Notes: generated by a model not told the origin, from the letters alone. A DNA stretch of 64,000 bases from Chaetoderma sp. LZ-2023a (GCA_034401795.1 CM067369.1:86375129-86439128); one strand, 5' to 3'; positions 10,330 through 22,738 are shown, counted from the first letter of the stretch. Program-made: numbers and translations.

Positions 10330-11717
10330 CCTTTGAGAGCCGAAGAAAGTTGTTGTCATGGTAAACACCACGCGATCATGAATGCAATCTCAAAGATGTA
10401 TTACATCATATCAATGAGTCAGGTTTACGTCTACACTGGGAAAAGTGCAAATTTCGTCAGAATGAAATTTGTTTCCTTGGTTACCTAGTACCTGCGAACG
10501 GATTACTGCCTGATGTTGACCATGTTTCTGCAATTCTTGATGCACCCAAACCGTCAGATATTCATGCACTACGTTCATATCTAGGACTTACTTTATGGTA
10601 CAATAAGCTCATTCCAGACTATGCTAAATTAGTAGAATCATTACATGTATTGACAAGAGGTGAACAAACATTTGTATGGACTAGTGCTTCTCAGAACAGT
10701 TTCAAGAAAGTTAAAAAATTTATTGTGAACAGTCTAGCTCTTGCCATGTTTGGCCCACAACTACCAACTATTGTATCTACAGATGCATCAGATTGTGGAC
10801 TAGGTGCAATTCTTACACAAAAACATACTGATGGGTCAGAACTAACAGCTGCATTTGTATCTCGTAGACTCATGCCAACAGAAAGAAAATACTCTATCGT
10901 TGAAAAAAGCACTTGCATGTATGTGGGTGGTTGAGAATTGGAGAACATGGGTTTGGGCAAAACGGTTCATACTTCACACAGATCATCAAGCATTAACTAC
11001 ACTACTTACTACAAAAGGTAACAATCGTGCTGGTATGAGAGTTACCAGATGGCCTATGCAACTACTTGAATTCAACTACGATGTTGAATATTGTGAAGGT
11101 TTCGAAAACGTTGCCGCTTATTATCTTTCGAGATTACCACTACCAGTCAGTGATGAATCAGTTACCATTGAACCAGAAACAATTGCGTTAGTTGCTCCAG
11201 ATCTTGGAACTATTACAGAACATGAATTCTGCAATGCTAACACTACCTACCCAATCATGGTAAAATTGCATAATAAGATTGCTCAGGGATGGCCTGGTTG
11301 TAAACAGGTTGATCTAGAACTATTGCCATACTTCACCATTCGTGATGATCTTTCTGTTCAAGATGATTACATATGAAGAGCAACATACCATCTACTTGTT
11401 CCTCTCAAGCTACAACAAAAACTTTTGGCGCATGAGAGACATCAAGGCATAGTATGTACGAAACAGCGTTTACGCGAGTGGTAGTGGTGGCCAAAACTTG
11501 ACAGTCAGTTTAAAGAACTAATTAAAAACTGTACTAAATGTCACCTACATTCCAAGACTGCCATTACAAACATAATGCCTTTACAAACAGTGACATTTCC
11601 ATCTGCTTCATGGAACAAATTAACAATGGACACTGCCGTACCATATGAATCGCCACAAGCAGATTGTAGCTTTGCAATAACATTAGTAAATTTCCACAGT
11701 AAGTGGCCTGAGCTTTT
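10330..11717 (+). mobile_element. Ty3/gypsy fossil, pol remnant
   Basis: Parts recognised in order: end of reverse transcriptase (KCKFRQNEICFLGYLV), RNase H (STDASDCGLGAIL ... HTDHQALTTLL), the integrase zinc-binding region (HERHQG ... NCTKCH) and the beginning of the integrase core. It belongs to the Ty3/gypsy order of LTR retrotransposons. The element is broken, with several disruptions, is truncated at both ends and has no LTRs attached here. It is sandwiched between a + strand LINE and a minus strand LINE, indicating repeated nested insertion. Probably old. Confidence 0.85.
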
Positions 11718-13062
11718 GAGAAGTCTAAATATACTGCATCGACATGTTCATTTGAGTCAAGTTTGGCTGTTATATCTTCGAGATCGTCTTGTAGTTGAGT
11801 TTTACATGATCTATTATGTCTGAATCCATACTGGCACTTGGTAAATAGATTGACTGTTTTTAGAAAATTTACAATGCCATCTTTTATTATGCAAATAGAG
11901 GTAAGACTGACTGACCTGTAGTTGCCTGGGTCGTTTTTTTGGAGCCTTTGTTTGTATATGCAGCATACAGTAAATTTTCCATTTTCCAGATGGCAGGTAA
12001 TACACCTTCTAGAGACTTGTTAAAAATTATGCATGGTGGTGCACTAATTTCTTTAGCAGCTTCCTTTAATATTCTCACTGGTATTTCATCCGGGCCATTG
12101 CTTTTATTGGGGTTGAGGTCGTTCAATTTATTTTCGATGGCGATAGGTGTTATTATTGTCTTTTAGTACAATATCATTGCTTCTGGATCTAACAATTTGT
12201 GTAGAATAAAGATTTTCTGAAGTGAACATACTTGAGAAAAATTTGTTAAGAATGTTTGCTTTTTCTTTATCATCTGTAGTCATAGCGCCGCTGGTTGTGT
12301 TACATAGCTTGCTAATTGATTCGCGTAGAACTGCTTTACTGTTGACAGTGCCAAAAAACTTTGGGATTTCTCTTGATTTCACTAGCCACTTTAGGCTCAA
12401 ATTCCTGTTTTGCTTTTCTGATGCATGCTGTCGCATTGTTTCTAGCAATTTTGTAAAGCACATAATCTGTGGTTTTGTTTGCTTCATTGTATCTTTCGTA
12501 TGGCCAATTTTGGCTATTTAGTGATTGTGTTGTGGTACGGTCAAACCGGAGGTGCTTTTTCTTACCATGTCACTTTAACAAAGGAATATGCGGCTCTTTC
12601 ATTGTGCTCAACATTTTGTTAGGAAGTTCCTAGCTGGTGCATTAAAGTTCATGCAAATGATTCCAGTCAATCGTTCCTAAATCTTTTCTCATTTCAGTAT
12701 ACTATACTTTGTTCAACAATAGCTTTGGATAAGTCATTTATTTGCTTGTGCTTAAGATGTCAGAATGTAGTGATATTTGTAGAACATCATGGTCACTTTT
12801 ACCCAGTGGAGGTAGGTGGGTTATTTTATGGTTGTTTGTTAAAACTCGAGCCAAAAGATTTGAAGTCTGATTTATTCTATGGCGTGTCCCATTAGTAACT
12901 AGTTGCTGTAAGAAAATATCACTAGTAGTGTTAAGAAATGCATCTTCTTCATTTGAAGAAAATACACTTCTCCAGTTAATTGACGGGAACTTGAAATCCC
13001 CTACTATAAGAATGTGGTCTGCATTTACTGTTTCAACCTTGTTTAATAGATGTAACAGATTA
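11718..13062 (-). mobile_element. LINE fragment with endonuclease and RT start (minus)
   Basis: On the minus strand, from high to low coordinate: the end of the AP-endonuclease with ILIVGDFKFPSINW (about 13010, the family's GDFN block), the linker YKQTKPQIMCF ... SREIPKFFG ... EKANILNKFFSSMFTSEN (about 12490-12220), then the RT start LNPNKSNGPDEIPVRILKEA (about 12110) and, past a frameshift at an A run near 11935, GNYRSVSLTSI, YGFRHNRSCKTQL and AVYLDFSKA at the low end. It stops abruptly against the gypsy fossil, so the rest of the RT is lost. CR1/L2/Jockey-type organisation. Confidence 0.85.
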
Positions 13063-13092
13063 TTATTATTATAATTATTATTATTATTATTA
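13063..13092. repeat. ATT microsatellite
   Basis: Short TTATTATTATT run separating two LINE pieces; possibly the tail of a LINE. Confidence 0.8.
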
Positions 13093-13103
13093 ACAGTTTA
13101 TTA

Positions 13104-13690
13104 TATACATATCTCGATATTGTAACCTTCACTCCATTGTACAAATCACTTGTTCGGGTACATTTTGATTATGTAACCTCAGTCTGGTGCCCATACAAAC
13201 AGAAACACGTTGATGCAATAGAAAGAGTCCAACGGCTAGCAACAAAGCAATTACAAGGCCTGAGATAATTGACATATGAAAACAAAAATGGAAATTAAAT
13301 TTACCAACACTAATGTACAGGAGACATCGAGCAGATATGATTGAAGTATACAAATTACTGAATGATATTTATTATCCAGAGGTGGCACCAACGTTAAAAC
13401 TATCAAGCAAAACATTAAGCTGCAGGACAATTACAAACTAAGTAAACAAAGGGCAAATAAAAACATAAGTCATGAGTTATTCCCCTTTAGAATTGTAGAT
13501 ATCTGGAATAGTTTACCTGCAAATGTAGTAAGAGGATCAAATCTAAATGCGTTTAAAATACCATGTTTTATTTGACTTAAGCACACCTATCTACCATCAG
13601 TCACCTAGTTGTTAGGGAGTCCGATGAAGAGGACGTGGTCATAGAAGACTAGTCTTGCAACCACTCAACACCTAGTAACACCTAGTAAGT
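13104..13690 (+). mobile_element. LINE 3' end, copy 1
   Basis: Encodes RT C-terminal blocks: LYKSLVRVHFDYVTSVWCPY, IERVQRLATKQL and, in other frames, LFPFRIVDIWNSLPANVV. It ends with a repeated CACCTAGTAA-type tail. From about 13370 onward it matches 14028-14355, a second copy of the same 3' end. Frames are broken. RT C-terminus of a CR1/L2-like LINE. Confidence 0.8.
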
Positions 13691-13930
13691 AAGATTCATA
13701 CATTTCTCCGCAATAGCCTTAACGCTCTGTACAATTTGCTGTATATATCTGTGAATCGATGTGTTTGTTCCAGCTTCAGTCATTTGTGATGTTGACGCCC
13801 AAATATTTTGCTGATGAGACAAATTTAGACTGTCTCCTTTTAGTGTGTAGTCAAATTTGATGGGTTTTCTTTCTTGTGAGGTACATCATGTTGCATTTTT
13901 CTTGTTGGAAGCGCATTCCCCAGATCTAGA
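13691..13930 (-). mobile_element. LINE RT relic (minus)
   Basis: The minus strand gives GMRFQQEKCNMMYLTRK, then SSAKYLGVNITND, a stop, and SWNKHIDS. This is the post-catalytic RT block (KC..M ... YLGV.I..DLSW..HI) of a non-LTR retrotransposon. It lies between two + strand copies of another LINE tail and has no ends of its own. Confidence 0.75.
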
Positions 13931-13963
13931 TCAAGATCCAACCAAATAAACAACCAACCAAAC

Positions 13964-14008
13964 AATCAATCAATCAATCAATTAATCAATCAATCAATCA
14001 ATCAATCA
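13964..14008. repeat. AATC microsatellite
   Basis: Tandem AATC units with one AATT interruption, preceded by related CCAA-rich sequence. Confidence 0.95.
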
Positions 14009-14027
14009 CATTCTATATGAATACATG

Positions 14028-14355
14028 AATTGAAACTATCAAGTGAAACATCAAGCTGCCTGAGAAGACACAACTACAAATTGAGTAAACAAGGGGCAAA
14101 TAAGAAAATAAGGCATAAGTCATTCCCATATAGAATTTTAAATATCTGGAATCGTTTACTACCAAATGTAGTAATAGCACCAAGTCTAAATGCTTTTGTA
14201 ATAGATTAGATACAACGGAAACACCAAGACGTTTTATTTCATTACAAAGCACCCCTATCTACCAAAAGCCACTTAGATATAAGGGAGTCAGGTGAAGAAG
14301 ACGTGGTTATAGAAGACTAGTACTGCAACTACTCAACACCTAGTAAGACCTAGTA
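14028..14355 (+). mobile_element. LINE 3' end, copy 2
   Basis: Matches 13370-13690 through AACTATCAAG, GGGCAAATAA, TATCTGGAAT and the CCTAGTAAG-type tail. It includes an extra stretch (about 14198-14235) not seen in copy 1. Same LINE family, 5'-truncated. Confidence 0.8.
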
Positions 14356-14930
14356 AGTGACTTCTATATGAATACATGACTTCCGGCATGGCGGGTACAA
14401 ACAATATTGAGAAATCTTAATTTTGTTTGCGACCATCGAAATGAAATCGGAGGAAATCTAAATAAATATAGTGCTAAAATGGCTAATAAAGGAAATACTG
14501 GCTAATGTTTCGTCAGAAATCAGGTGCTCAATGATATATATGTGTATTGATCAGCTTTCAGGGATTTCTTGAAGTTGATTACCACTAGTTGCTATAGTAA
14601 CAAATTGTTAACACCAGGCAGATAGAAGAACTCGTTTGGAGGAAGTGACTCGAATACAAGGAGGAAGTTTACTAAGTTACTAAAAATGTTAAGATTAAGA
14701 TGAGCGAGAAGAAATTAAAGAAATTTCTGGGTAGGTGACAAACTGGGTGAGTAGAAAGCTAAAGTGGACCGCAATAGTTGTCACGAGTAGCAAGGGGAAA
14801 TATATAAACCGATACAACAGGCGTTTCCACCCGGAAGTGATATTGTCAGGGAAATTCAGGGAGGTGCTGGTTGCATGGATCGATCAGAGCTTATATGTAA
14901 TAATCTTGCAGGATGGCTAAGACAATATGG

Positions 14931-14932
<2 letters not shown>
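14356..14932. other. Unassigned, no gene seen
   Basis: Mixed sequence without recognisable coding potential, domain or repeat partner in the window. Confidence 0.4.

Positions 14933-14996
<64 letters not shown>
14933..14996. repeat. AT microsatellite
   Basis: An uninterrupted alternating AT run of about 64 bp. Open frames reading IYIYIY on both strands are by-products. Confidence 0.98.
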
Positions 14997-14999
<3 letters not shown>

Positions 15000-15879
15000 T
15001 GCTGCTAATTTTTTATTAACCAGGTATTTGATTAATCGACAGTTCAATCGATCAGTTAATTGAGTGTTGATCAATATTCTCATAATTCTGAACTTATAGT
15101 GATTGAATACTAGTAATGATGGATATTCATGTGCGTGCATTTTTTTTTGTGGCAAAGTATGTTGTCAACATATCCATGATTCGTGTAGAAACATCTATAA
15201 TTCAACGCCTATCTCATATATAGTCAACAGATTTGATAAATCTAACGCGTACTAAGAGCCCGCTTCTTAAACAACTATCAAACTAGCCAATGATTAATTG
15301 ATAAAAGTAAATAGGCGACCATCATATCGTGCAGTACACGCTCCCTGTGTTGGACTGGTTGATGAACAAATCAGGGCCGGGAAAGGCGGTGCACTTCAAT
15401 TGGACTGCTGTGGAAGGATGCAATAGTGAATTCTATTTAAATAGAAAACACAGTTAGCATTTTGTGATTCGTACAGGGCAAGCAATGAAGAAATCTGAAC
15501 GAAATTGCGAGTGGAATTAATTATTTTAATTAATTATTTAAAATAAATAAATTATTTAAATTAAGTTTTTAAATTAATTTTTAAATTAATTATTTAATTA
15601 ATTATTACTTTTATTTTATTTTAGCATAATTAAATTAAGTATTTGAAATAGTAGCTTGGCCCCGTTATTTTGATCTACCTTCTTGTTATTTTAACATGAC
15701 CACCGCACGTTTTTCAAATTATCAACAGTTGGCGCTTGCCACCTTTATTCTATAAATTAATCCTTGGATTAATGCTTAATAATAAAGATATGTTAATGCA
15801 CGTGTGTTGTAATCATTACACGTGTTATTGCCACTACAACAGATTAGCGTGTCAGGACAGAACTGGAAATGAAAAACCA
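14997..15879. other. AT-rich spacer
   Basis: No gene seen. Between about 15515 and 15625 there is an extremely AT-rich patch built from TTAATTAT/AAATTAAT words that is nearly self-complementary and could form weak hairpins. Confidence 0.5.
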
Positions 15880-15886
15880 AATAAAA

Positions 15887-15921
<35 letters not shown>

Positions 15922-15932
15922 ACAAATAAATA

Positions 15933-15963
<31 letters not shown>

Positions 15964-16001
15964 TAACGATAATCGATTACACATTTTCATAATCGATCAC
16001 T

Positions 16002-16098
<97 letters not shown>
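15880..16098. repeat. AAAT/AAT and TA microsatellites
   Basis: AAAT units (about 15880-15935) grade into AAT units (to about 15964). After a short unique gap, a TA run of about 95 bp occupies 16004-16098. Confidence 0.97.
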
Positions 16099-16099
<1 letters not shown>

Positions 16100-16128
16100 T
16101 ATGGCGCAGGCAATCTAACTCGTAAAAA

Positions 16129-16506
16129 TTGGGAATCTCATTCAAAACAAAGGAGAATATTGACGAGGTGCGGGTTCATCTGATTGCCAGTTTTCAGTTT
16201 AGTAGATGCGAGACTATTAATAAAGCACAAAATGCAAGTGTCACATTTCTAGAACTCCATTATTATTCTATTCTGGAATGGAACATATCCAAACACCACA
16301 CAGATCCCACAGTATTTGCGAAGCAGGACAAGATACTAGGCAAGCATATTGACTTGATGAATAGGGCTATATGTCAGTTAAATACAGAAATAAACTCCTT
16401 GACACCATTGTTAATGTTGACATGTGTCGGACTAATAGCTCAAATCGTATGTGTTGCATCAGATACTCAAATTTTGCTTTTACAAAGACGGTGCACACCC
16501 AGGTGA
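16129..16506 (+). CDS. Unrecognised ORF, 125 codons, probably a relic
   Basis: An uninterrupted frame of 125 codons starts right after a TA microsatellite. The middle (LHYYSILEWN ... KQDKILGKHIDLMN) looks like real protein rather than noise, and the region ends close to a block reading KDGAHPG, reminiscent of the C-terminal Asp-x-x-His area of SGNH/GDSL-type proteins. I recall similar uncharacterised proteins in mollusc genomes, often repeated. No introns or partner exons were seen, so a decayed repeat-borne gene is more likely than a host gene. Function is not assigned. Confidence 0.35.
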   Translation: MGISFKTKENIDEVRVHLIASFQFSRCETINKAQNASVTFLELHYYSILEWNISKHHTDPTVFAKQDKILGKHIDLMNRAICQLNTEINSLTPLLMLTCVGLIAQIVCVASDTQILLLQRRCTPR

Positions 16507-17326
16507 ATTATTAGCAAAAGGGTGACTTAGGAAGTTGTCAGAAAGAATAGAACAGGATTGCTATTAGCAAAATTTGTTGATTGTGCTAAACTATTCTCTA
16601 AAAAAAGGCTTTTTGATCAAGTGGAGGTTACTCTCCTAAACAAGAACATGGATTTTGCAGGAAATGACTAAGTGTTTTTAGTTTAACTTGATCTACCAGC
16701 AACACCGATAATTGTGATAGATGTAAAATTTATAAAATTTTTATTATCATATACCAGGTGGGATCAGTTCTATAGCCCTTGTTGATAGATATGGGAAGCC
16801 TTCAAGACACTATAAAGCATGAACGACACCAAGCCAGCAGTATGGTACAGTATACAAAAGACTAAATGACAGGTGAGTGAAATATTGTGTTTGAGTCACT
16901 ACTTGTTTTAAGACATTAGTCACTGCAGTTTACTTGTCTCTAATGTGAAAATTGTTGTAAACCTTTCTGTAAGAGATGCTTCAATTTGTCGAGTGCAGAA
17001 TACAAACTGCTAACAAAAAGGTCAGAGATACACTGGTAATGTCCACTATATGACAAAAATGCATTGAGAAATCTAAGAATAGAAAAGCAGATTGAGGAAA
17101 GATGTGAAGCCTTTCTGAACAGAATATAACAGCGGGTACAGAAACTAGAAAAGGGCATTGTGCAGAAAACATATATATAACAGGTCAAGGCACCTATCGA
17201 AGACAAAACCAAGAGGGTACAAATATTGAGTTAAAGAAAAGGACGAGGGAAACTTAAATGATAGATTTATAAAATAATCAACCTATAGCCACCAGTAAAC
17301 AAAAAGAAATAAATCAAAATAATTTG
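16507..17326. other. Unassigned, no gene seen
   Basis: No domain recognised. Two overlapping minus-strand open frames around 16940-17212 share the same DNA and look like chance frames. Confidence 0.4.
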
Positions 17327-18480
17327 AAACAAGAGGCCCAATGGGGACTATATTGCTCAACTACAACCGAACAAAAGGAGATGACCACTGGAAAATTTAG
17401 GAATCAAATTTCTGTGAAGACGGTTTAGCCAAGTTTGACTAAAATTGGTCCAGTGGTTAATGTTATTTTTTTATTTTTTCAGAAATTTGTAGAAAATACC
17501 AGATGTCCATCAAAAAGGTTAAATTTTGATTGATTCATGGCGGACATGTTGTTTTGACATATCTCCATGGAACAAACTGTAATTGCCTTTAGTACCTAAT
17601 CAAATCTCTGAAATTTTGTCCCCATGCGTCCAGCGGTTCTGGAGAAAATTAGGACATCCAAGATGGCCACCAAACCATTTGGCCAATCAGGCTCCCTTGA
17701 ACAAACTTGGTTAAGCTATTAACCGAACTGATATTTCATGATTTTGAATTGACACGTCAGGCGGTTTCAGAGAAGTTTTGTAAAGATATTTCTAAAAATC
17801 AGCTAATCGGGTTCGCTTAAAAAACCCTTGAATCCCTATGCCCTAAGGATTGTTCCTACGAAATATAATTGAATTCAGCCCAGTGGTTACCCAGAAGACA
17901 TTTTAAAATTCCCATTGCTTTAGTATGGGCGCTTTTCACGTGAAAATGATCCAAGATGGCCGCCACACCGTTTATCCTACAGTTTCGAAAATGGCAAATT
18001 TGAAATCAGAATACCCCAAACATATATAAAACCAATTTCGACCTCAAAATCCATCAAATAAAAAATCCAATATGGTTGCACCCACGGTGGCCATGTTTTT
18101 TGATGGATCAACTTCTCTTGAACAAACTTGAATGGTCCTTAGTCTCTAATCATATCTCTCAAATGTAGGCTTGATCCCTTCAGCGGTTCTGGAAAAGTCG
18201 TTTTCGCGAAAACTAGGTCATCCAAGATGGCCACCAACTTTTTGGGCAATTAAGTTCCCTTGAACAAACCTGGTTCAGCTCTTGCTCTAGATGTTATGAA
18301 TCGATCTCTCAAGCGGTTACGGAGAAGATTTTTAGACATTTCTAAAACTCGGCCAAAAGCCAAGATTGTCACCGGCCAAATTGGCTGATCAGCTTCATTT
18401 GAACAAACTTGAATCTCTATACACCAAGGATCCTGCCAAATATAATCAAAATCGGCCCAGTGGTTCTTGAGAAGAACTCG
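17327..18480. repeat. Dispersed repeat, two diverged units (same family as 1-440)
   Basis: Begins with AAACAAGAGGCCCAATGGGG, a motif common at the start of a mollusc repeat. Two units follow, at about 17450-17900 and 18030-18480. Each contains a 'GGCGGACATG/GGTGGCCATG' block, AACAAACT, 'CCAAGATGGCCACC', a second AACAAACTTGG and a 'CCAGTGGTT' ending. The second unit aligns well with the first bases of the window. Confidence 0.75.
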
Positions 18481-18481
18481 T

Positions 18482-18975
18482 TAGAGATGGAATATGCTGA
18501 CGATGTGGACTTCATAGACGAGGGAAAGAAACCTCTTGACGAACATGGTATAGCATTTATACAACACAACGTGCGTATCCTTCATGCTGCATAATTGTAA
18601 CGGCTGGGCAGCTCCAAAGGCAGCTCTAGACAAACTAGATGCCTGCCACCACAACACATACACACCATTACACCGTTGGCCAGACAGCATAATTCCCAAT
18701 GATGCACTATACAAGATGTGTATTACATAGCCGCTGTCTGTAAAAGTCACCCAGCAAAGATGGTCCATGTTTGGCCTTGTGCTAAAATGCCCGAAGACAC
18801 ACCTGCACAGTGTGTCTTAGAATTCTCTCTACTGGTAACAAGCAAATATCAAGCCATGAAAGGACGTCATTGCATAAATCTGTTAAGTGTGCTACGATGT
18901 GACCTCAAGAAGGCAGAAACTCAGTACACTCAAATCAAGAATGAGGAAGCTAAAGATTCTGGCTGAAGTCAAGAC
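18482..18975 (+). mobile_element. LINE fragment with YADD motif
   Basis: The + strand begins with LEMEYADDVDFIDEGKK, a clear RT catalytic YADD box. After frame changes come CNGWAAPKAALDKLDACH, PDSIIPNDALYKMC and QQRWSMFGLVLKCPKTH, then MKGRHCINLLSVLRCDLKKA, the C-terminal blocks of a non-LTR reverse transcriptase. It starts right after a dispersed repeat and ends where the long-LTR fossil begins. The N-terminal RT and endonuclease are absent; stops and frameshifts show it is inactive. Confidence 0.8.
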
Positions 18976-18998
18976 ACAGTGGTTAAAAGTGTAGCTCG

Positions 18999-19472
18999 CC
19001 GGGTAGTGTCGGGCCATTCCGATGTCTCATGTCGACTCGCCGTGCCGTAAGAGCATGACGAGTGACGACGCTAGTTAGCATCCGGTCTCGGGGTGACGGA
19101 CCTTGAACGAGACTGCCCTGCAGGAAACAAAAACCGGCTCCTATCTTTTCTCCGTTTTATTCAGAGTATGTGAACCATAACCCATCACCTGCTCTGTTCC
19201 GTCTTCGGTGACCTGAAGTAGAACTGCGCCGATAGCCGGGTAGTGTCGGGCCATTCCGATGTCTCATGTCGACTCGCCACGCCGTAAGTGCATGACGAGT
19301 GACGACGCTAGTTAGCATCCGGTCTCGGGGTGACGGACCTTGAACGAGACTGCCCTGCAGGAAACAAAAACCGGCTCCAATCTTTTCTCCATTTTATTCA
19401 TAGTATGTGAACCATAACCCATCACCTGCTCTGTTCCGTCTTCGGTGACCTGAAGTAGAACTGCGCCGATAG
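18999..19472. repeat. 237-bp tandem duplication at one end of the gypsy fossil
   Basis: 18999-19235 and 19236-19472 are head-to-tail copies, starting CCGGGTAGTGTCGGGCC, that differ at only a few positions. The unit spans the LTR end and adjoining element sequence. Confidence 0.93.
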
Positions 19473-19913
19473 CGAAAGCTGACGCATCAGTGTCTAAGAT
19501 GAAATCGAGGTTTGGATTGGGGTGAGCAAGAATCGGGGCGGTCGTCAAGAGTTCCTTCAGCGCCTTGAAGGAGCCTTCACACTCACTCATCCACTCAAAG
19601 GGTCGATCTTTCTCGGTGATCTGGTAGAGGGGTGAAGCAATCTCACTGAAATGTCGGATATAACGGCGATAGTCCTGGCATAAGCCAAGGAAACTCCGTG
19701 TCTCTGTAACTGAAGAGGGCCGTGGCCACTCTGCTACTGCCTTAGATTTTGATGGCTGTGTAGCCACTACATCACCGGATATGACGTGTCCCAGGAACTC
19801 GATACTCTGTCTGAAGAGATGACATTTCTTTGGTTTGAGTTTCAAATTAGCCGTGCAGAATCTTGATAGCACGGTGTCTAAATTGACTAAGGTTTGCTCA
19901 AACGTGGGTAACA

Positions 19914-19917
<4 letters not shown>

Positions 19918-19995
<78 letters not shown>

Positions 19996-20019
19996 GAGAG
20001 AGAGACAGAGAGAGAGAGA
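19918..20019. repeat. AG microsatellite
   Basis: An AG run of about 100 bp with a few ACAG interruptions, lying within the gypsy fossil. Confidence 0.97.
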
Positions 20020-22697
20020 TCTCCCATTGCAGGGTAGTCAATACCTGCTAAATGAGTCGTTCAAAAGTTCCGGGGGCATTGCACAACCCATAGGGCATCT
20101 TGCGGAATTGGAAAAGACCATCCCTACAAACGAATGCGGTCTTTTCCATATCAACTTCATCCATGGCTACTTGCCAGTAACTGCTAGCTAAATCAAGGGT
20201 ACAAAACCACTTGGCTCCGGACAAGGAATCCAAGGCCTGATCTATCTGTGGTAATGGATAAGCGTCTTTAACGCTAAGATCATTAAGGCGGCGGTAGTCA
20301 ATGCAAAACTGCAAGGTTCCGTCCTTTTTGCCTGCTAGCACTATAGGGCTAGCCCATGGAGAAGCTGAGGGTTCGATAATACCCATTCGCAACATGTCAT
20401 TTACTTGTTTGTGTGCTTCCGCTTCTTTGTGAATGGGAAGACATCGTACCGGTTGTCATACAGAGCGATTATTGCCTGTATTGATGGAGTGTCGTACGAG
20501 ATGAGTCTCTCCAAGATCCATATCTCCGGAGGAAAAACTATCGCGATATTTATGTAATAATTTCCGAATTTCTGGTTTTTGTGATTGCAATAATCTAATA
20601 GTGGCATGCAGATATAAATCGGGTAGATGTTCGGGTGAATCATCAGTCAGCGGTGTTGTTGTGTCAGAAAGTGCAGGTGTTTCCAGTGAAATTATGTCCA
20701 CTAAATGGGAACAGCGTACTCCTGGTTCCAGGGTGTTGAGATCTGCGGTACCATTGAACACTCTAAAGGGTATCTTCCCTTTATCAGTGGTGCCCACTAT
20801 TATGCTGGGACTTGCGCATTGTGAGGCGATCATATAATCAGGGTCGGGTTCCAGCATGGCGATGTGTGTGTTGCTTCCTAACTGTTGTGCGGTGGCGTAT
20901 AGGATCCGTTCCTGTCCCGGCTCAACCATGGCAGTACTTGATAGTATTACTGCACACATATCGTATAATGATGATGCTGGTCCGAGAGGCATCCGTCGGC
21001 CGTGTATGTCGAGTTCCTGTTGTCTGCGGTGTATGATGGCTTCGCTGGCACTGAGAAAATCAGAGCAAGTAGGGCGTCGTTATGAATGGCGGCGATGACA
21101 ACTCTCTGAATGAATTGCATTTCCTCTATTTGAATGACTAGATTAACCACACCGGGCATGGGTACATATGCTCCCGTAGCCGTCTGTAGGTAAATATTTG
21201 TAGGCTTAAGGAGGGGGGGGGGGGGCTTTTTATGAGGTGGGACGCTCTCATACAAGCGCTGGTTAAAAACTGTAATAGAAGCTTCAGTGTCGATGGTGGC
21301 GCTTGTAGAAATGCCACTAAACAGACAGGCACATTTGTAGATTACTTTACGATGAACCTGCGGAAGAGTTTCCAATGATGCTGTCCGCAATAATATATAA
21401 GAAGGCCACCATTGTCGCGAACATTAAACACAATGGTCTCATCCCAAGAGTTTGTGTCACCAGTATGCCTGTCCATAGCAATTTCGTGATCTATGGACTA
21501 GATTTGATTTGGTGACCTAAAAATATAAGTCTATACAATGAGTTTACCTAACTAATTGAAAAACATGCTAGATAAAACTACAATAAGAGCATATGAAAAG
21601 ACAAGACATAGAGGCAGGTAGATGAACTTTTAAACATGGGCTCCCGGAGGTACCACACAGACTCGTAGGTCCGCAGAGGTATCCCCGCAAGGGAGGCTCC
21701 CGTACATGAGACATAGCTATTTAACTTAATATAAGTTATTATACCTCTAAGCTGAAAGGAAGAAGGCTATCTTAGCGTGATCTTCGAACAGGGTGAGAAT
21801 CCGGTCATTCCGCTTTGCAACCACATGAAAACATTACAGGACATGGTTTACATTTCACGGAAGCATTATTAGGCCATATCTCCTATCGGTATGGTGGGGG
21901 TAAGTGAGACGAATGCACACCATAAATGTCCTTCCCGTAAGGGCGTGGCAGATTTGAATATCATGCCCAGACATGTTAACAGAATTCGGTGAGAATACGT
22001 ATCTCGCCCGTCACCGAGTCCTATGGAACTAACCGTTTAACCTGTCATTAGGTTTATATACAAGTTGCCAGTTTTGCACTGCGGTGTGGGAGGGTTGTCA
22101 GTAAATAAAATAATAATTAATACATGTGTTTTCGCAGTGCTTTCCTACATTGGCTTAAAGTACTATCTACTAAGTATCCGAAGATACATGGGAATGTGTA
22201 TGTGATACCGCACCCTAGCCATCACCGACCGGAAACCCTAATAGATTCCCAGAGTCGGATCAGCCCGTGGTGCGGATAGGGATGTCCAAACAATTAAGAA
22301 GCCCCAAGGCTCAGAGGAATATGAAGAGAGACACAATCTTGGAGCTATGAGTCTTACTGAAGTGCGGGGCTAGATTATCGCATTGCCGGAAGAGATGAAT
22401 ATATTACACAGTATGTAATGAAGAAAGTGTCTCTAATCATTTTGAACCTATCCTATCGAGCTGAATAGAAAAGGTTTAGTCGGTAGCATGCCGGGCTAAA
22501 CAGAGTTATAGCACGGACAGTGAAAAATTGTTGGTGGCAGGAGAAAATGCTGCATATATAAATGTTGCTGTATAGTGTTCCCTACGTGCACGGCATTCCT
22601 ATATTTCCTATAACTTAAGCAAAACAATTTAATGGATGGCCACTGACCATATACATACGTAATGTAACCAGAACAAACAATACGGTGGCAATGATTA

Positions 22698-22699
<2 letters not shown>

Positions 22700-22738
<39 letters not shown>
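22700..22738. repeat. TA microsatellite inside long LTR
   Basis: A TA run at the same LTR position as the shorter run at 29521-29537 in the inverted copy. The array is therefore part of the element and has changed length between copies. Confidence 0.9.

Noticed and set aside
13964-14008. Regular short repeats considered as a CRISPR-like array
   Set aside because: A 4-bp microsatellite with no spacers in a eukaryotic context; no CRISPR arrays or cas genes in the window.
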